A program made the translations under genes and the position numbers. This document shows, one piece after another, positions 16,225-25,965 of a stretch of DNA of 64,000 bases. Position 1 is the stretch's first letter. Every line of letters begins with the position of its first letter. The stretch lies in the NCBI RefSeq assembly GCF_019431455.1, contig NZ_JAHYSR010000004.1, forward strand, positions 62,001 through 126,000, read 5' to 3'. The notes beneath the pieces are model-generated. The model saw only the letters and a program-made list of their open reading frames with translations, had not been told where the DNA came from and did not search any database. The DNA comes from Paracoccus bogoriensis (GTDB lineage: Bacteria > Pseudomonadota > Alphaproteobacteria > Rhodobacterales > Rhodobacteraceae).

Positions 16225-17946
16225 ATGACGACATCCAGCATCGGGCCCGGGACGGCCAAAGGCGGCAGGCAAGATCTGAGACAGGGCGGGGGTTTCGGCT
16301 GGTCCCTGGCCTCGGCGCTGATTGCGGCGCTGGTGCTGTCGCCGGTCGCGGCGGTGGTCTGGATGGCGGCCAATCCGACCGGCAATATCTGGCCTCAATT
16401 GATGTCCACGGTGATGCCGCGCTACTTCACCAATACGGTGATCCTGACGCTTGGCACCGGGGCTCTGGCCGCCGCGATGGGGGCAGGGGCGGCCTGGCTG
16501 GTCTGCATGTATCACTTCCCCGGACGGCGCTGGCTGCAATGGCTGCTGCTGTTGCCCCTGGCGGTGCCCGCCTATATCGGCGCCTATGCGCTGGCCGACT
16601 TCCTGGATTATTCCGGCCCCGTCCAGACCGCGCTGCGCGGCTGGTTCGGCTGGGAAAGCGCGCGCGATTACTGGTTCCCCCGGATCCGCTCGATCGAGGC
16701 GGCGATCGTCGTGCTGGGCGCGGCACTTTACCCATACGTCTATCTGCTGACCCGCGCTGCCCTGAACGAACAATCCGGCAGCGCCTACGAGGTCGCCCGC
16801 GCCCTGGGCTGCGGCCCCTGGGCGCTCTTTCGTCGTGTGGGCCTGCCGCTGGCGCGCCCGGCCATCGTGGCGGGATCGGCCATCGCGATGATGGAGGCCG
16901 TGGCCGATTATGGCGTCGTCAGCTATTTCGGCGTGCAGACGCTGAACACCGGCATCTTCACCACCTGGCTGGAGCGGCGCAATGCCGGGGGCGCGGCCCA
17001 GATCGCTTGCGTGATCCTGGCCATCGTCATCATCCTGGGCCTGTGGGAGCGTCTTGGCCGCCGCCGCGCCCGCTATCACCAGAGCGCCCGCCAACCGCGC
17101 CCCGTCACCCCGCAGCGCCTGCGCGGCCCGGCTGCCTGGGCGGCGACGGCGGCCTGCCTGTTCCCGTTCCTGCTGGGCTTCGTTCTGCCGGTGGGCGTGA
17201 TCCTGACCTATGCGCTGGCCTATCCGCAGGGCTGGGTGACGCCGGGCCTGGCGCGCGCGGCCTGGAACACGGTCAGCCTGGGCGGGATCGCGGCGATCCT
17301 GACGGTGGGGCTGGCCATGGTCATGGTCTATGGCGTGCGCCTGTCGGGGCGGCGCCTGCCGCGTCTGCTGCTGCCGGTGACGACGGTGGGCTATGCCGCG
17401 CCCGGGGCGGTGCTGGCGGTGGGCATCCTGATCCCGATGGCGGCACTGGATCACCGGGTCGCAGATCTGGTGCTTTCGCTGACCGGCAACGATCCGGGCC
17501 TGCTGATCACCGGCACCGGAGCGGCCATCGTGCTGGCCTATATCGTGCGCTTCTTCGCCATCGGGCAGGGCGCCATCGACGCGGCCTTCACGCGGGTTCC
17601 GCCCTCGCTTCCGATGGCGGCACGCTCGCTTGGGCGCAATCATGCCGGGGTCTTGCGCGATGTGTTCCTGCCCTTGATGCGCGGCTCGGTCGGGGCGGCG
17701 CTGCTGCTGGTCTTTGTCGATTGCGTCAAGGAACTGCCCGCCACGCTGCTGTTGCGACCCTTCAACTTCGAAACCCTGGCCACGCGCACCCATGAACGCG
17801 CCAGCCTTGAGGATCTGGGCAATGCCGCGCCTGCGGGGCTGCTGGTGATGATGGTCGGCATTCTGGCGGTGATTCTGCTGGCGCGCACCAATCTTGGCTT
17901 GCAGAAACCGCACAGGCAGGCTATCGCTGGCACCGCGCCGGCTTAG
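16225..17946 (+). CDS. fbpB: Iron(III) ABC transporter permease (FbpB-like, fused double domain)
   Basis: Inner-membrane permease of 573 residues with two fused permease domains, about 12 helices, as in FbpB/SfuB. The two EAA loops are EVARALGCGPWALFRRVGLP near 198 and MAARSLGRNHAGVLRDVFLP near 486. The ATG at 16225 is 113 bases from the divergent gene; no good Shine-Dalgarno is visible, so it may be weakly translated or leaderless. No binding-protein or ATPase gene flanks it, so partners must lie elsewhere. Its last ten bases, including the stop TAG, are the first ten bases of the tRNA-Thr gene. Confidence 0.87.
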   Translation: MTTSSIGPGTAKGGRQDLRQGGGFGWSLASALIAALVLSPVAAVVWMAANPTGNIWPQLMSTVMPRYFTNTVILTLGTGALAAAMGAGAAWLVCMYHFPGRRWLQWLLLLPLAVPAYIGAYALADFLDYSGPVQTALRGWFGWESARDYWFPRIRSIEAAIVVLGAALYPYVYLLTRAALNEQSGSAYEVARALGCGPWALFRRVGLPLARPAIVAGSAIAMMEAVADYGVVSYFGVQTLNTGIFTTWLERRNAGGAAQIACVILAIVIILGLWERLGRRRARYHQSARQPRPVTPQRLRGPAAWAATAACLFPFLLGFVLPVGVILTYALAYPQGWVTPGLARAAWNTVSLGGIAAILTVGLAMVMVYGVRLSGRRLPRLLLPVTTVGYAAPGAVLAVGILIPMAALDHRVADLVLSLTGNDPGLLITGTGAAIVLAYIVRFFAIGQGAIDAAFTRVPPSLPMAARSLGRNHAGVLRDVFLPLMRGSVGAALLLVFVDCVKELPATLLLRPFNFETLATRTHERASLEDLGNAAPAGLLVMMVGILAVILLARTNLGLQKPHRQAIAGTAPA

Positions 17947-18011
17947 CTCAGCGGTAGAGCGTCTGATTTGTAACCAGGGGGTCGGGGGTTCAAATCCCTC
18001 AGCCGGCACCA
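17937..18011 (+). tRNA. tRNA-Thr (anticodon UGU)
   Basis: 75 bases including encoded CCA. The acceptor stem is GCCGGCT/AGCCGGC (7 bp, discriminator A), D-arm GCTC/GAGC, anticodon loop TTTGTAA giving UGU (reads ACA), and T-arm GGGGG-TTCAAAT-CCCTC. The anticodon stem is TCTGA/CCAGG, which leaves an A31-C39 mismatch next to the loop and a U-G at its base; the usual arm would be TCAGA. The 5' ten bases overlap the end of the upstream permease gene. A lower-GC glycosyltransferase gene begins 22 bases downstream. Confidence 0.95.
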
Positions 18012-18032
18012 GACGCGCTGTATCGGAGCGGC

Positions 18033-19187
18033 ATGGCATCCAATGCGAAACATGACGCAAGACGGCTCCAGATGCGGCGCATACCTTTTGCCAGAACCTT
18101 CCAGATGTGGCGCGACGGGTTAAGCCATGTTCTGTCGAGACCAGGGAACAGCTCGGTCGGGCGCAAGCGCCACAGCATCAATGTTATGACATCGTGCGGA
18201 GGTCCGAATTCCGGCATCACACAGATTTTGATCCGGTCGATTTCGGATTCGCACCCCGATGACCACATCACGTTCTGGTTCTTCCACCTGAACGTCGCCC
18301 AAGCGATCCTCAACCGGCTTGAAAGGTTCTGCGAGGGTCTTCCGAATCTCACTCTGCGCCAGGTTCGCGTGCCGCCATCCGACAAGCTCGCAGAGCTGCG
18401 CACGCTCGGGGGCAAACCTGACTGCGAGCGATTTCTCTGGTTCGTCGCGCATCAATATCTTCCGGAAAACCTGGACCGGATCATCTATATAGACGCGCTT
18501 GACGCGATGGTCGTCGATGATCTTTCACCTTTCCTCCATGAAGACATCGGCGATCGGCTTGTGCTGGCCTGTCACGAATTCATGTCCTGGCGACAACACT
18601 CCATCATCAAGACAGGTCCGGCGCGCGAGGCGGCGCGGCAGGGCGCAGACCCCAAGATGCTCAAGCGCGTCGCGATGGGTTTGATCAACAGTGGTGTGAT
18701 GGTGCTCAACCTTTCCCGTTTCAGACAAGATGGGCTCACTCTGGACAGATATGTCGAGACGGCGCGATGGGCGGCAGATCAAGGTCTGTCTTTCGGAGAT
18801 CAGGGATTGTTTTCTCTGACGCATGGCAGCGATTTTGCGCCGGCCCATGACCGATTCAACTATCGCTTCGGCTTTCAGGGCGCGCAGCGTGTCAAGGCAC
18901 CGCCTGCCGTCGTGCATTTCGCGGGCCACATTCCCAAACCCTTCGCCTTTCGCCTTTCCGAGGAACAGGAAGAGCGGGTGAGGACAGCGGCGAGGCGGCA
19001 AGGCGGGGTTCTGCAGCTTGGCAAGACACACAGGATCGCGCCCTCCTTCCTGCCCCATTACCGCCGCTGGTGGGCATTCAGCGAAAGGACGCTGGTGCAT
19101 CAGCGCATCGCGCCACTGGCCGAGGATTCGACCCTCAAACTGTTGGACCGGCTGGGTCTTCAGCTCGAGGATGCGCATGGCGAATAG
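18033..19187 (+). CDS. Glycosyltransferase family 8-like protein
   Basis: 384 residues. GT8/glycogenin-LgtC features are seen in order: SINVMTSCGGP near 48, the donor/metal segment RIIYIDALDAMVVDDLSPF near 150-168 (DALD in place of DADV), INSGVMVLNLSRFR near 218, GDQGLFSLT near 256, and the C-terminal VVHFAGHIPKPF near 291. It would transfer a sugar, perhaps to a surface polysaccharide. The base composition is clearly lower in GC than neighbours (two 60-base lines counted by hand gave 30 and 35 G+C). Sitting just after a tRNA gene, it looks acquired. The start at 18033 has GGAG 4 bases upstream; the catalytic domain begins near residue 47, so a shorter start is possible. Confidence 0.78.
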   Translation: MASNAKHDARRLQMRRIPFARTFQMWRDGLSHVLSRPGNSSVGRKRHSINVMTSCGGPNSGITQILIRSISDSHPDDHITFWFFHLNVAQAILNRLERFCEGLPNLTLRQVRVPPSDKLAELRTLGGKPDCERFLWFVAHQYLPENLDRIIYIDALDAMVVDDLSPFLHEDIGDRLVLACHEFMSWRQHSIIKTGPAREAARQGADPKMLKRVAMGLINSGVMVLNLSRFRQDGLTLDRYVETARWAADQGLSFGDQGLFSLTHGSDFAPAHDRFNYRFGFQGAQRVKAPPAVVHFAGHIPKPFAFRLSEEQEERVRTAARRQGGVLQLGKTHRIAPSFLPHYRRWWAFSERTLVHQRIAPLAEDSTLKLLDRLGLQLEDAHGE

Positions 19188-19241
19188 AAATCCCGTGCGA
19201 TGTGCAAATCGTCCTTGCCTTCGTTCTGTCCAGGCCCTAAG

Positions 19242-19270
19242 TTGACGTTGCTTCGTTATCGTCTTTGCAT
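19242..19270 (+). promoter_or_regulatory. Candidate promoter of the cold-shock gene
   Basis: TTGACG (19242-19247), 17 bases, then TTGCAT (19265-19270). The -35 is good and the -10 is poor (3 of 6). If used, it gives a leader of about 85 bases before the csp ATG, in keeping with cold-shock mRNAs that carry long structured leaders. Confidence 0.35.
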
Positions 19271-19361
19271 CCTGTCTGCTTCTGCCTTCAGTCTGCTTTG
19301 CCAAATGACTGGGCCGGGTCACCGCATTCCGTGGGTGGCAAGCATGACAGGAGATCTCACG

Positions 19362-19568
19362 ATGGCCAACGGCACCGTGAAATGGTTCAACAGCACCAAA
19401 GGCTTCGGCTTCATCCAACCGGAAGGCGGCCGTCAGGACGTGTTCCTGCACATTTCCGCGCTTGAACGTGCGGGCCTCTCGGCTCCGGCCGATGGTCAGA
19501 AAGTGACCTACGAGCTGGAGCGTGGCCGCGACGGTCGCGAATCGGCGACGAACGTCCAGTTCGTCTGA
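19362..19568 (+). CDS. cspA: Cold-shock domain protein
   Basis: 68-residue single-domain CSD protein binding single-stranded RNA/DNA. RNP1 is GFGFIQPE and RNP2 is DVFLHISAL, in the normal spacing, and the start MANGTVKWFNSTKG is canonical. The ATG at 19362 has AGGAG 8 bases upstream; an in-frame ATG at 19344 would add six residues and is less likely. A strong terminator follows, so it is monocistronic. Confidence 0.95.
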   Translation: MANGTVKWFNSTKGFGFIQPEGGRQDVFLHISALERAGLSAPADGQKVTYELERGRDGRESATNVQFV

Positions 19569-19597
19569 TCGCTTCCGCTTTCGGAAACGGAGAAGGC

Positions 19598-19620
19598 CGC
19601 CCCGAGGGGCGGTCTTTTTC
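19598..19620 (+). terminator. Rho-independent terminator after cspA
   Basis: Stem CCGCCC (19598-19603) and GGGCGG (19608-19613) with loop CGAG, followed by T-C-TTTTT. It lies 30 bases after the cspA stop and just before the end of the convergent comM. Confidence 0.85.
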
Positions 19621-19658
19621 TTTCAGCGGTCCCGTTGGACTTCGGTCGGGAAGACAGG

Positions 19659-21197
19659 TCAGCCGCCACGCGCAAGCCCTGCCTGTCCCCCAAGCTGCGA
19701 GGGCAGGCGATAGCTGATCGCCTCGGCCAGATGGGCGCTGTGGACGCGGTCGCAGCCGCCCAGATCGGCGATGCTGCGGGCGGTGCGCAGGATGCGGTGA
19801 TAGCCGCGCGCGGTCAGGCCCAGACGGTCGGCGGCGCGCTGGATCAGGGCACGCCCCTCTGCATCGGGGGCAGCGACCTCGTCCAGAAGGTCGGGCGGCG
19901 CGTCCGCGTTCACCTGCACCAGGGGATGATTGCGGTAGCGCCGATCCTGAAGGGCCCGTGCCTCGGCCACGCGGGCAGCGACCGTCGCACTGGTCTCACC
20001 GTCCGAGGGGCGTTGCAGATCGTCCAGCACCACAGGCGGCACCTCGATCCTCAGGTCGAACCGGTCCATCATCGGTCCCGATAGCCGCGACAGGTAATCG
20101 GCCCCGCATCCGGGTGCGCGCGGGCAGGCGCGGGCCGCATCGGCCATCTGGCCGCAGCGGCAGGGATTGGCCGCCGCCACCAACAGAAAACGGCAGGGAT
20201 AGCGGATATGGGCATTGGCGCGGGCCACGAGAACCTGGCCCGTTTCGATGGGTTGGCGCAGGCTGTCCAGAACGTGGCGCGGAAATTCGGGCAGTTCGTC
20301 CAGAAACAGCACGCCGTTATGCGCCAGGCTGATCTGGCCGGGCCGGGCGCCGCGCCCGCCGCCGATGATCGCCGCCGGGGATGCGGTGTGATGGGGTTCC
20401 TGAAAGGGGGCGCGGCGCGAGATGCCGCCTTGGGGCAGGGTGCCGGCCAGGGACTGGATCATCGAGGTCTCCAGCGCCTCGCGCGCCGTCAGCGGTGGCA
20501 TGAGGCCGGGCAGGCGCCGGGCCAGCATCGACTTGCCCGCACCGGGCGGGCCGATCATCATCAGGTGGTGACGGCCTGCGGCGGCGATTTCCAACGCGCG
20601 GCGGGCGCGTTCCTGACCCCGGACCTGAGACAGGCAGAGGCCGTCCTCTTCGGCGATCACGCGGCCCGGCGCGGCTGGCGGTATGGGCTTGCGGTCGGTC
20701 AGGTGGTCGATCGCCTCGCGCAGATGGGCGGGGGCCAGCACCGTCACGGCCTCGATCCAGGCGGCCTCGGGGCCGCAGACGCGCGGGCAGATCAGCGCGC
20801 GGTCATCCTCGGCGGCCGCAAGCGCGGCGGGCAGGGCACCTGTCACCGCGACCAGCCGCCCGTCCAGCGCCAGTTCGCCAAGAGCAAGGCAGCGGGCCAA
20901 TTCCTCTTGCGGGACGATCTGCAGCGCAGCCAGCACCGCCAGCGCGATGGGCAGGTCGAAATGCGAGCCCTCCTTGGGCAGATCGGCGGGCGACAGGTTG
21001 ACGGTGACACGCTTGTTCGGCAGCGCGATGGCCAGCGCGCCAAAGGCCGCCCGCACCCGTTCGCGCGCCTCGCTGACAGCCTTGTCGGGCAGGCCCACGA
21101 TGGCGAAACCGGGCATCCCGGCGGTGATCGAGCATTGCACCTCGACCAGGCGGGGCTCGACCCCCTCGAAGGCGACCGAATGGGCGGTGGCGATCAT
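19659..21197 (-). CDS. comM: YifB/ComM family Mg-chelatase-like AAA+ ATPase
   Basis: 512 residues. The N-terminal ChlI-like domain (VGLPDKAVSEARERVRAA) is followed by Walker A GPPGAGKS at 216-223, Walker B with GVLFLDELPEF, the Cys-rich loop NPCRCG...CPRAPGCGADY, and the C-terminal Mg_chelatase_C domain. ComM is a hexameric helicase that helps branch migration during natural transformation in Vibrio. The start at 21197 has AGGAG close upstream. In a genome with a GTA cluster, comM is interesting as a possible recombination helper for received DNA, but that is inference. Confidence 0.93.
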   Translation of the reverse strand: MIATAHSVAFEGVEPRLVEVQCSITAGMPGFAIVGLPDKAVSEARERVRAAFGALAIALPNKRVTVNLSPADLPKEGSHFDLPIALAVLAALQIVPQEELARCLALGELALDGRLVAVTGALPAALAAAEDDRALICPRVCGPEAAWIEAVTVLAPAHLREAIDHLTDRKPIPPAAPGRVIAEEDGLCLSQVRGQERARRALEIAAAGRHHLMMIGPPGAGKSMLARRLPGLMPPLTAREALETSMIQSLAGTLPQGGISRRAPFQEPHHTASPAAIIGGGRGARPGQISLAHNGVLFLDELPEFPRHVLDSLRQPIETGQVLVARANAHIRYPCRFLLVAAANPCRCGQMADAARACPRAPGCGADYLSRLSGPMMDRFDLRIEVPPVVLDDLQRPSDGETSATVAARVAEARALQDRRYRNHPLVQVNADAPPDLLDEVAAPDAEGRALIQRAADRLGLTARGYHRILRTARSIADLGGCDRVHSAHLAEAISYRLPSQLGGQAGLARGG

Positions 21198-21332
21198 GCG
21201 CGCTCCTGACTTCTGGCGCATGGTTAGGGGGGCGATGTTAAGGACAGGTTAACGGCGGCCTTTCTTGCGGGCGCGCGCGGGCGGGGCTATCTGTGGCGGG
21301 CTGGCGCAAGTCCGTCGGGCCAAGGGGGCGGC

Positions 21333-22562
21333 ATGTTGGGAAAACGCATACTTCTGATCGTGGGCGGCGGGATTTCCGCCACCAAGATCCCGGCGCTGAT
21401 CCGGCTGATCCGGGCCGAGGGCGCGCATGTCACGCCGGTTCTGACCGCAGCGGGGGCCGAGTTCGTCACCCCCCTGTCGCTGTCCGTGCTGGCCGGAGAA
21501 GCCGTGCATCAGGCGCTGTTCGACGTGGCGGCCGAGGCCGAGATCGGCCATATCCAGCTGTCGCGCCGCGCCGATCTGGTGGTCGTGGCGCCCGCCACCG
21601 CCGATCTGATGGCCAGGATGGCGGCGGGGCTGGCCAATGATCTGGCCTCGACCCTGCTGCTGGCGACCGACAAGCCGGTGCTGATCGCCCCCGCCATGAA
21701 TGTGCGCATGTGGCAGCACCCGGCGACGCAGCGCAATCTGGCGACCCTGCGCGGCGACGGCATCGCGCTTGTCGGCCCCGACGAGGGCGAGATGGCCTGC
21801 GGCGAATACGGCCCCGGACGCATGGCCGAGCCCGGGGCGATCCTTGACGCGATCCGTGCCGCCCTGGCGCCCGTGCCCCTGCGGCTTTTGCCCGAGGCAC
21901 AGATGCCGCGCGGCCCGCTGGCGGGGCGGCATGTGGTCGTGACCTCGGGGCCGACGCATGAGCCGATCGACCCGGTCCGCTACATCGCCAACCGCTCATC
22001 CGGCGCTCAGGGGGCGGCGATTGCGGCGGCGCTGCGCGATCTGGGTGCGCGGGTCAGCTTTGTTACCGGCCCCGCGCAGGTGTCGCCGCCCGAGGGCGTC
22101 GCGGTGATCGCCGTCGAGACCGCGCAGCAAATGCGCGAAGCGGTCGAGGCCACGCTGCCCGCCGATGCCGCCGTGATGGCGGCGGCTGTCGCGGATTGGC
22201 GGGTGGTGAACGGCAGCGACAGCAAGATGAAGAAGGACGGCACGGGCCGACCCCCGGCGCTTGAAATGGCCGAGAACCCGGACATCCTGGCCTGGATCAG
22301 TCAGGCTCCGCAGCGCCCCCGCCTGGTCGTGGGCTTTGCCGCCGAGACGGATGACGTGATCGCCCATGCCAGCGCCAAGCGCGCGCGCAAGGGCTGCGAC
22401 TGGATCCTCGCCAATGACGTGCGCCCCGACACCGGCATCATGGGCGGGGCCGAGAATGCCGTCACGCTGATCACCGCCGAGGGCGCCGAGGACTGGCCGC
22501 GCATGACAAAGCAGGCCGTCGCGGCGCGCCTTGCCGCCCGCATTGCGGATGCGCTGGCATGA
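21333..22562 (+). CDS. coaBC: Bifunctional phosphopantothenoylcysteine decarboxylase/synthase
   Basis: Two coenzyme A biosynthesis steps in one 409-residue protein: CTP-dependent addition of Cys to 4'-phosphopantothenate (CoaB) and FMN-dependent decarboxylation (CoaC). The CoaC half has catalytic His73 in GHIQL, the PAMN motif near 120-123, and Cys156 in ACGEYGPGRM. The CoaB half starts near 195 with GRHVVVTSGPTHEPIDPVR and has the SKMKK motif. Its stop overlaps the ATG of the cysteine desulfurase (ATGA). Confidence 0.95.
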   Translation: MLGKRILLIVGGGISATKIPALIRLIRAEGAHVTPVLTAAGAEFVTPLSLSVLAGEAVHQALFDVAAEAEIGHIQLSRRADLVVVAPATADLMARMAAGLANDLASTLLLATDKPVLIAPAMNVRMWQHPATQRNLATLRGDGIALVGPDEGEMACGEYGPGRMAEPGAILDAIRAALAPVPLRLLPEAQMPRGPLAGRHVVVTSGPTHEPIDPVRYIANRSSGAQGAAIAAALRDLGARVSFVTGPAQVSPPEGVAVIAVETAQQMREAVEATLPADAAVMAAAVADWRVVNGSDSKMKKDGTGRPPALEMAENPDILAWISQAPQRPRLVVGFAAETDDVIAHASAKRARKGCDWILANDVRPDTGIMGGAENAVTLITAEGAEDWPRMTKQAVAARLAARIADALA

Positions 22563-23626
22563 GGGTCTATCTGGACTGGAACGCCACCACCCCCCTGCGC
22601 CCCGAGGCGCGCGCGGCGATGATGCAGGCGATGGATCTGGTCGGCAATCCCTCATCCGTCCATGCCGAGGGCCGCGCCGCCAGGATGGCGATGGAACGCG
22701 CGCGCGAAGAGATTGCCACCGCCCTGGGCGCGGACGGGGCGGATCTGATCTTTACCTCGGGCGCCACCGAGGCAGCGGCGTTGATCCTGGCGGGGCGCGG
22801 CCTTGCCTGCGCGCCGGTCGAACATGACGCGGTGCGCGCCTGGTGCGACCCCTGTCTGCCGGTCGATCACGACGGCATCGTCACCGTGCCCGACCCCTCG
22901 GGTGCCACACTGCAACTGGCCAATAGCGAGACCGGCGTGATCCAGCGCCTGCCCGAGGGGCTGGCGGTCAGCGATCTGACGCAGGCTTTCGGCAAGATTC
23001 CCCTGGCCTTCAACTGGCTGGGCATCACGGCGGGCTTTGTCAGCGCGCACAAGCTGGGCGGCCCGAAGGGGATCGGCGCGCTTGTTCTTCGCACGGGCAC
23101 GGACCTGGAGGCGATTCTGAAGGGCGGCGGTCAGGAACGGGGCCGCCGGGCGGGGACCGAAAACCTGATCGGGATTCTGGGCTTTGCCGCCGCCGCCCGC
23201 GCCGCGCAGGCCGAACTGGAGGCCGGATTGTGGGACGAGGTCGCCGCCCGGCGCGACCGGCTGGAGGCGCGCCTGACGGATCGTTTCCCCGAAATTTCCA
23301 TCGCCGGAAAGGGGGCGCGGCGCTTGCCGAACACGACATGCCTTCTTACATCCGGCTGGAAGGGTGAAACGCAAGTGATGCAGATGGATCTTCGGGGCTT
23401 TGCCATCTCGGCGGGCTCGGCTTGTTCGTCCGGCAAGGTGCGGGCCAGCGGCACCTTGCAGGCGATGGGTTATGACGATCAGCAATCGCAATCGGCGATC
23501 CGCATCTCGATAAGCCCGGCTTTGGGCGAGGATCAGATGAACCGATTTGCGGATGCCTGGGAAAGCGCGTATTCACGCTGGCGCGACAGGAATGGTGTGC
23601 GCGATCGCGGCACCGAGGAAGGATAG
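22559..23626 (+). CDS. Cysteine desulfurase, NifS/IscS-like (class I)
   Basis: PLP enzyme of 355 residues that mobilises sulfur from cysteine. PLP Lys165 is in SAHKLGGPKGIG, NSETGVIQ replaces the usual NNEIG segment, and catalytic Cys289 lies in the class-I loop SAGSACSSGK. At about 355 residues it is shorter than E. coli IscS (404) and lacks the long C-terminal scaffold-binding tail. It starts within the coaBC stop and precedes sufB by 3 bases, so it is probably a second sulfur donor in the Suf operon besides SufS. Confidence 0.9.
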   Translation: MRVYLDWNATTPLRPEARAAMMQAMDLVGNPSSVHAEGRAARMAMERAREEIATALGADGADLIFTSGATEAAALILAGRGLACAPVEHDAVRAWCDPCLPVDHDGIVTVPDPSGATLQLANSETGVIQRLPEGLAVSDLTQAFGKIPLAFNWLGITAGFVSAHKLGGPKGIGALVLRTGTDLEAILKGGGQERGRRAGTENLIGILGFAAAARAAQAELEAGLWDEVAARRDRLEARLTDRFPEISIAGKGARRLPNTTCLLTSGWKGETQVMQMDLRGFAISAGSACSSGKVRASGTLQAMGYDDQQSQSAIRISISPALGEDQMNRFADAWESAYSRWRDRNGVRDRGTEEG

Positions 23627-23629
23627 AGG

Positions 23630-25150
23630 ATGACGGCAACCACCGATCTTGACGTGCGCGAAGGCGTTGACCGGGAAACGGTCGAGACCGTGCAGAACAT
23701 GGGCAGCTATAAATATGGCTGGGACACCGAGATCGAGATGGAATATGCCCCCAAGGGGCTGAGCGAGGATATCGTCCGTCTGATCTCGAAAAAGAACGAC
23801 GAGCCCGAATGGATGACCGAATGGCGCCTGGCCGCCTATCGGCGTTGGCTCACCATGTCCGAGCCGAAATGGGCAATGCTGAACTATCCCGAGATCGACT
23901 ATCAGGATCAGTATTACTACGCGCGCCCCAAAAGCATGGAGGTCCGGCCCAAGTCGCTGGACGAGGTCGATCCCAAGCTGCTGGCCACCTACGAGAAACT
24001 GGGCATTCCGCTGCGCGAGCAGATGATCCTGGCCGGGGTCGAGGGCGCCGAGGCCGCACCGGCCGATGGCCGGCGCGTCGCCGTGGACGCGGTCTTTGAC
24101 AGCGTCAGCGTGGGCACGACCTTCAAGGATGAACTGGCCAAGGCCGGCGTGATCTTCTGCTCGATCTCGGAAGCGATCCGCGAGCATCCCGAACTGGTCA
24201 GGAAATACCTCGGCAGTGTCGTTCCGCAATCCGACAACTTCTTTGCCACGCTGAACAGCGCCGTCTTTTCGGATGGCAGCTTCGTCTATGTGCCCGAAGG
24301 CGTGCGCTGTCCGATGGAATTGTCCACCTATTTCCGCATCAATGCCGAAAATACCGGCCAGTTCGAGCGAACGCTGATCATCGCCGACAAGGGCAGCTAT
24401 GTCAGCTACCTCGAGGGCTGCACCGCCCCCAAGCGTGACACCAACCAGCTGCACGCGGCGGTCGTCGAGATTGTGGTGCTCGAGGATGCCGAGGTGAAAT
24501 ACTCGACCGTCCAGAACTGGTTCCCCGGCGACGAGGAGGGCAAGGGCGGCATCTACAACTTCGTCACCAAGCGCGCCGATTGCCGCGGCGACCGGTCCAA
24601 GGTCATGTGGACGCAGGTTGAAACAGGCTCGGCGATCACCTGGAAATACCCCTCCTGCATCCTGCGCGGCAATGAATCGCAGGGCGAGTTCTATTCGATC
24701 GCCATCGCCAACAATCACCAGCAGGCCGATACCGGCACCAAGATGATCCATCTTGGCAAGAATACCCGGTCTCGCATTGTTTCCAAAGGGATTTCGGCCG
24801 GTCGGGCGCAGAACACCTATCGCGGCCTCGTGACCATGCATCCGCGGGCCACGAACAGCCGCAACTACACGCAATGCGACAGCCTGCTGATCGGCGACAA
24901 ATGCGGCGCCCATACCGTGCCTTATATCGAGGTCAAGAACACCTCCAGCCGGGTCGAGCACGAGGCAACCACCAGCAAGGTCGATGACGACCAGCTGTTC
25001 TACTGCCGCTCGCGCGGGATGGACGAGGAAGAGGCCGTCGCGCTGGTCGTGAACGGTTTCTGCCGCGAAGTGCTTCAGGCGCTGCCGATGGAATTCGCCA
25101 TGGAGGCGCAGAGTCTTGTCGCCATCTCGCTGGAAGGTTCGGTGGGCTGA
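23630..25150 (+). CDS. sufB: Fe-S cluster assembly scaffold SufB
   Basis: 506 residues, full length. SufB holds the nascent Fe-S cluster in the SufBCD complex in the cytoplasm. The beta-helix core and C-terminal helices are recognised through segments such as [31 protein letters not shown] and [20 protein letters not shown] (conserved Cys and His). The start has a strong GAGGAAGG-type ribosome site 10 bases upstream. No IscR-type regulator gene precedes it in this window. Confidence 0.96.
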   Translation: MTATTDLDVREGVDRETVETVQNMGSYKYGWDTEIEMEYAPKGLSEDIVRLISKKNDEPEWMTEWRLAAYRRWLTMSEPKWAMLNYPEIDYQDQYYYARPKSMEVRPKSLDEVDPKLLATYEKLGIPLREQMILAGVEGAEAAPADGRRVAVDAVFDSVSVGTTFKDELAKAGVIFCSISEAIREHPELVRKYLGSVVPQSDNFFATLNSAVFSDGSFVYVPEGVRCPMELSTYFRINAENTGQFERTLIIADKGSYVSYLEGCTAPKRDTNQLHAAVVEIVVLEDAEVKYSTVQNWFPGDEEGKGGIYNFVTKRADCRGDRSKVMWTQVETGSAITWKYPSCILRGNESQGEFYSIAIANNHQQADTGTKMIHLGKNTRSRIVSKGISAGRAQNTYRGLVTMHPRATNSRNYTQCDSLLIGDKCGAHTVPYIEVKNTSSRVEHEATTSKVDDDQLFYCRSRGMDEEEAVALVVNGFCREVLQALPMEFAMEAQSLVAISLEGSVG

Positions 25151-25209
25151 CCGCCCGCGCCCATAGCCAATGCGGCGCCCTGGTGGCGCCATCGCCTTTT
25201 GAGGAAAAG

Positions 25210-25964
<755 letters not shown>

Positions 25965-25965
<1 letters not shown>

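Noticed and set aside
17937-18011. tRNA-Thr 3' end as an attachment site of a mobile element
   Set aside because: I looked by eye for a second copy of the TTCAAATCCCTCAGCCGGCA end in the window and saw none, and no integrase is present. Only the composition of the next gene hints at transfer.
15106-18060. Minus-strand frame of about 984 codons spanning gapR, the unknown gene, fbpB and the tRNA
   Set aside because: It crosses a tRNA and three genes on both strands; no homology. Only the 15237-16112 gene is real on this strand.
19344-19361. Upstream start for the cold-shock gene at 19344
   Set aside because: AGGAG at 19349-19353 lies inside it and points to the ATG at 19362; the family starts there.
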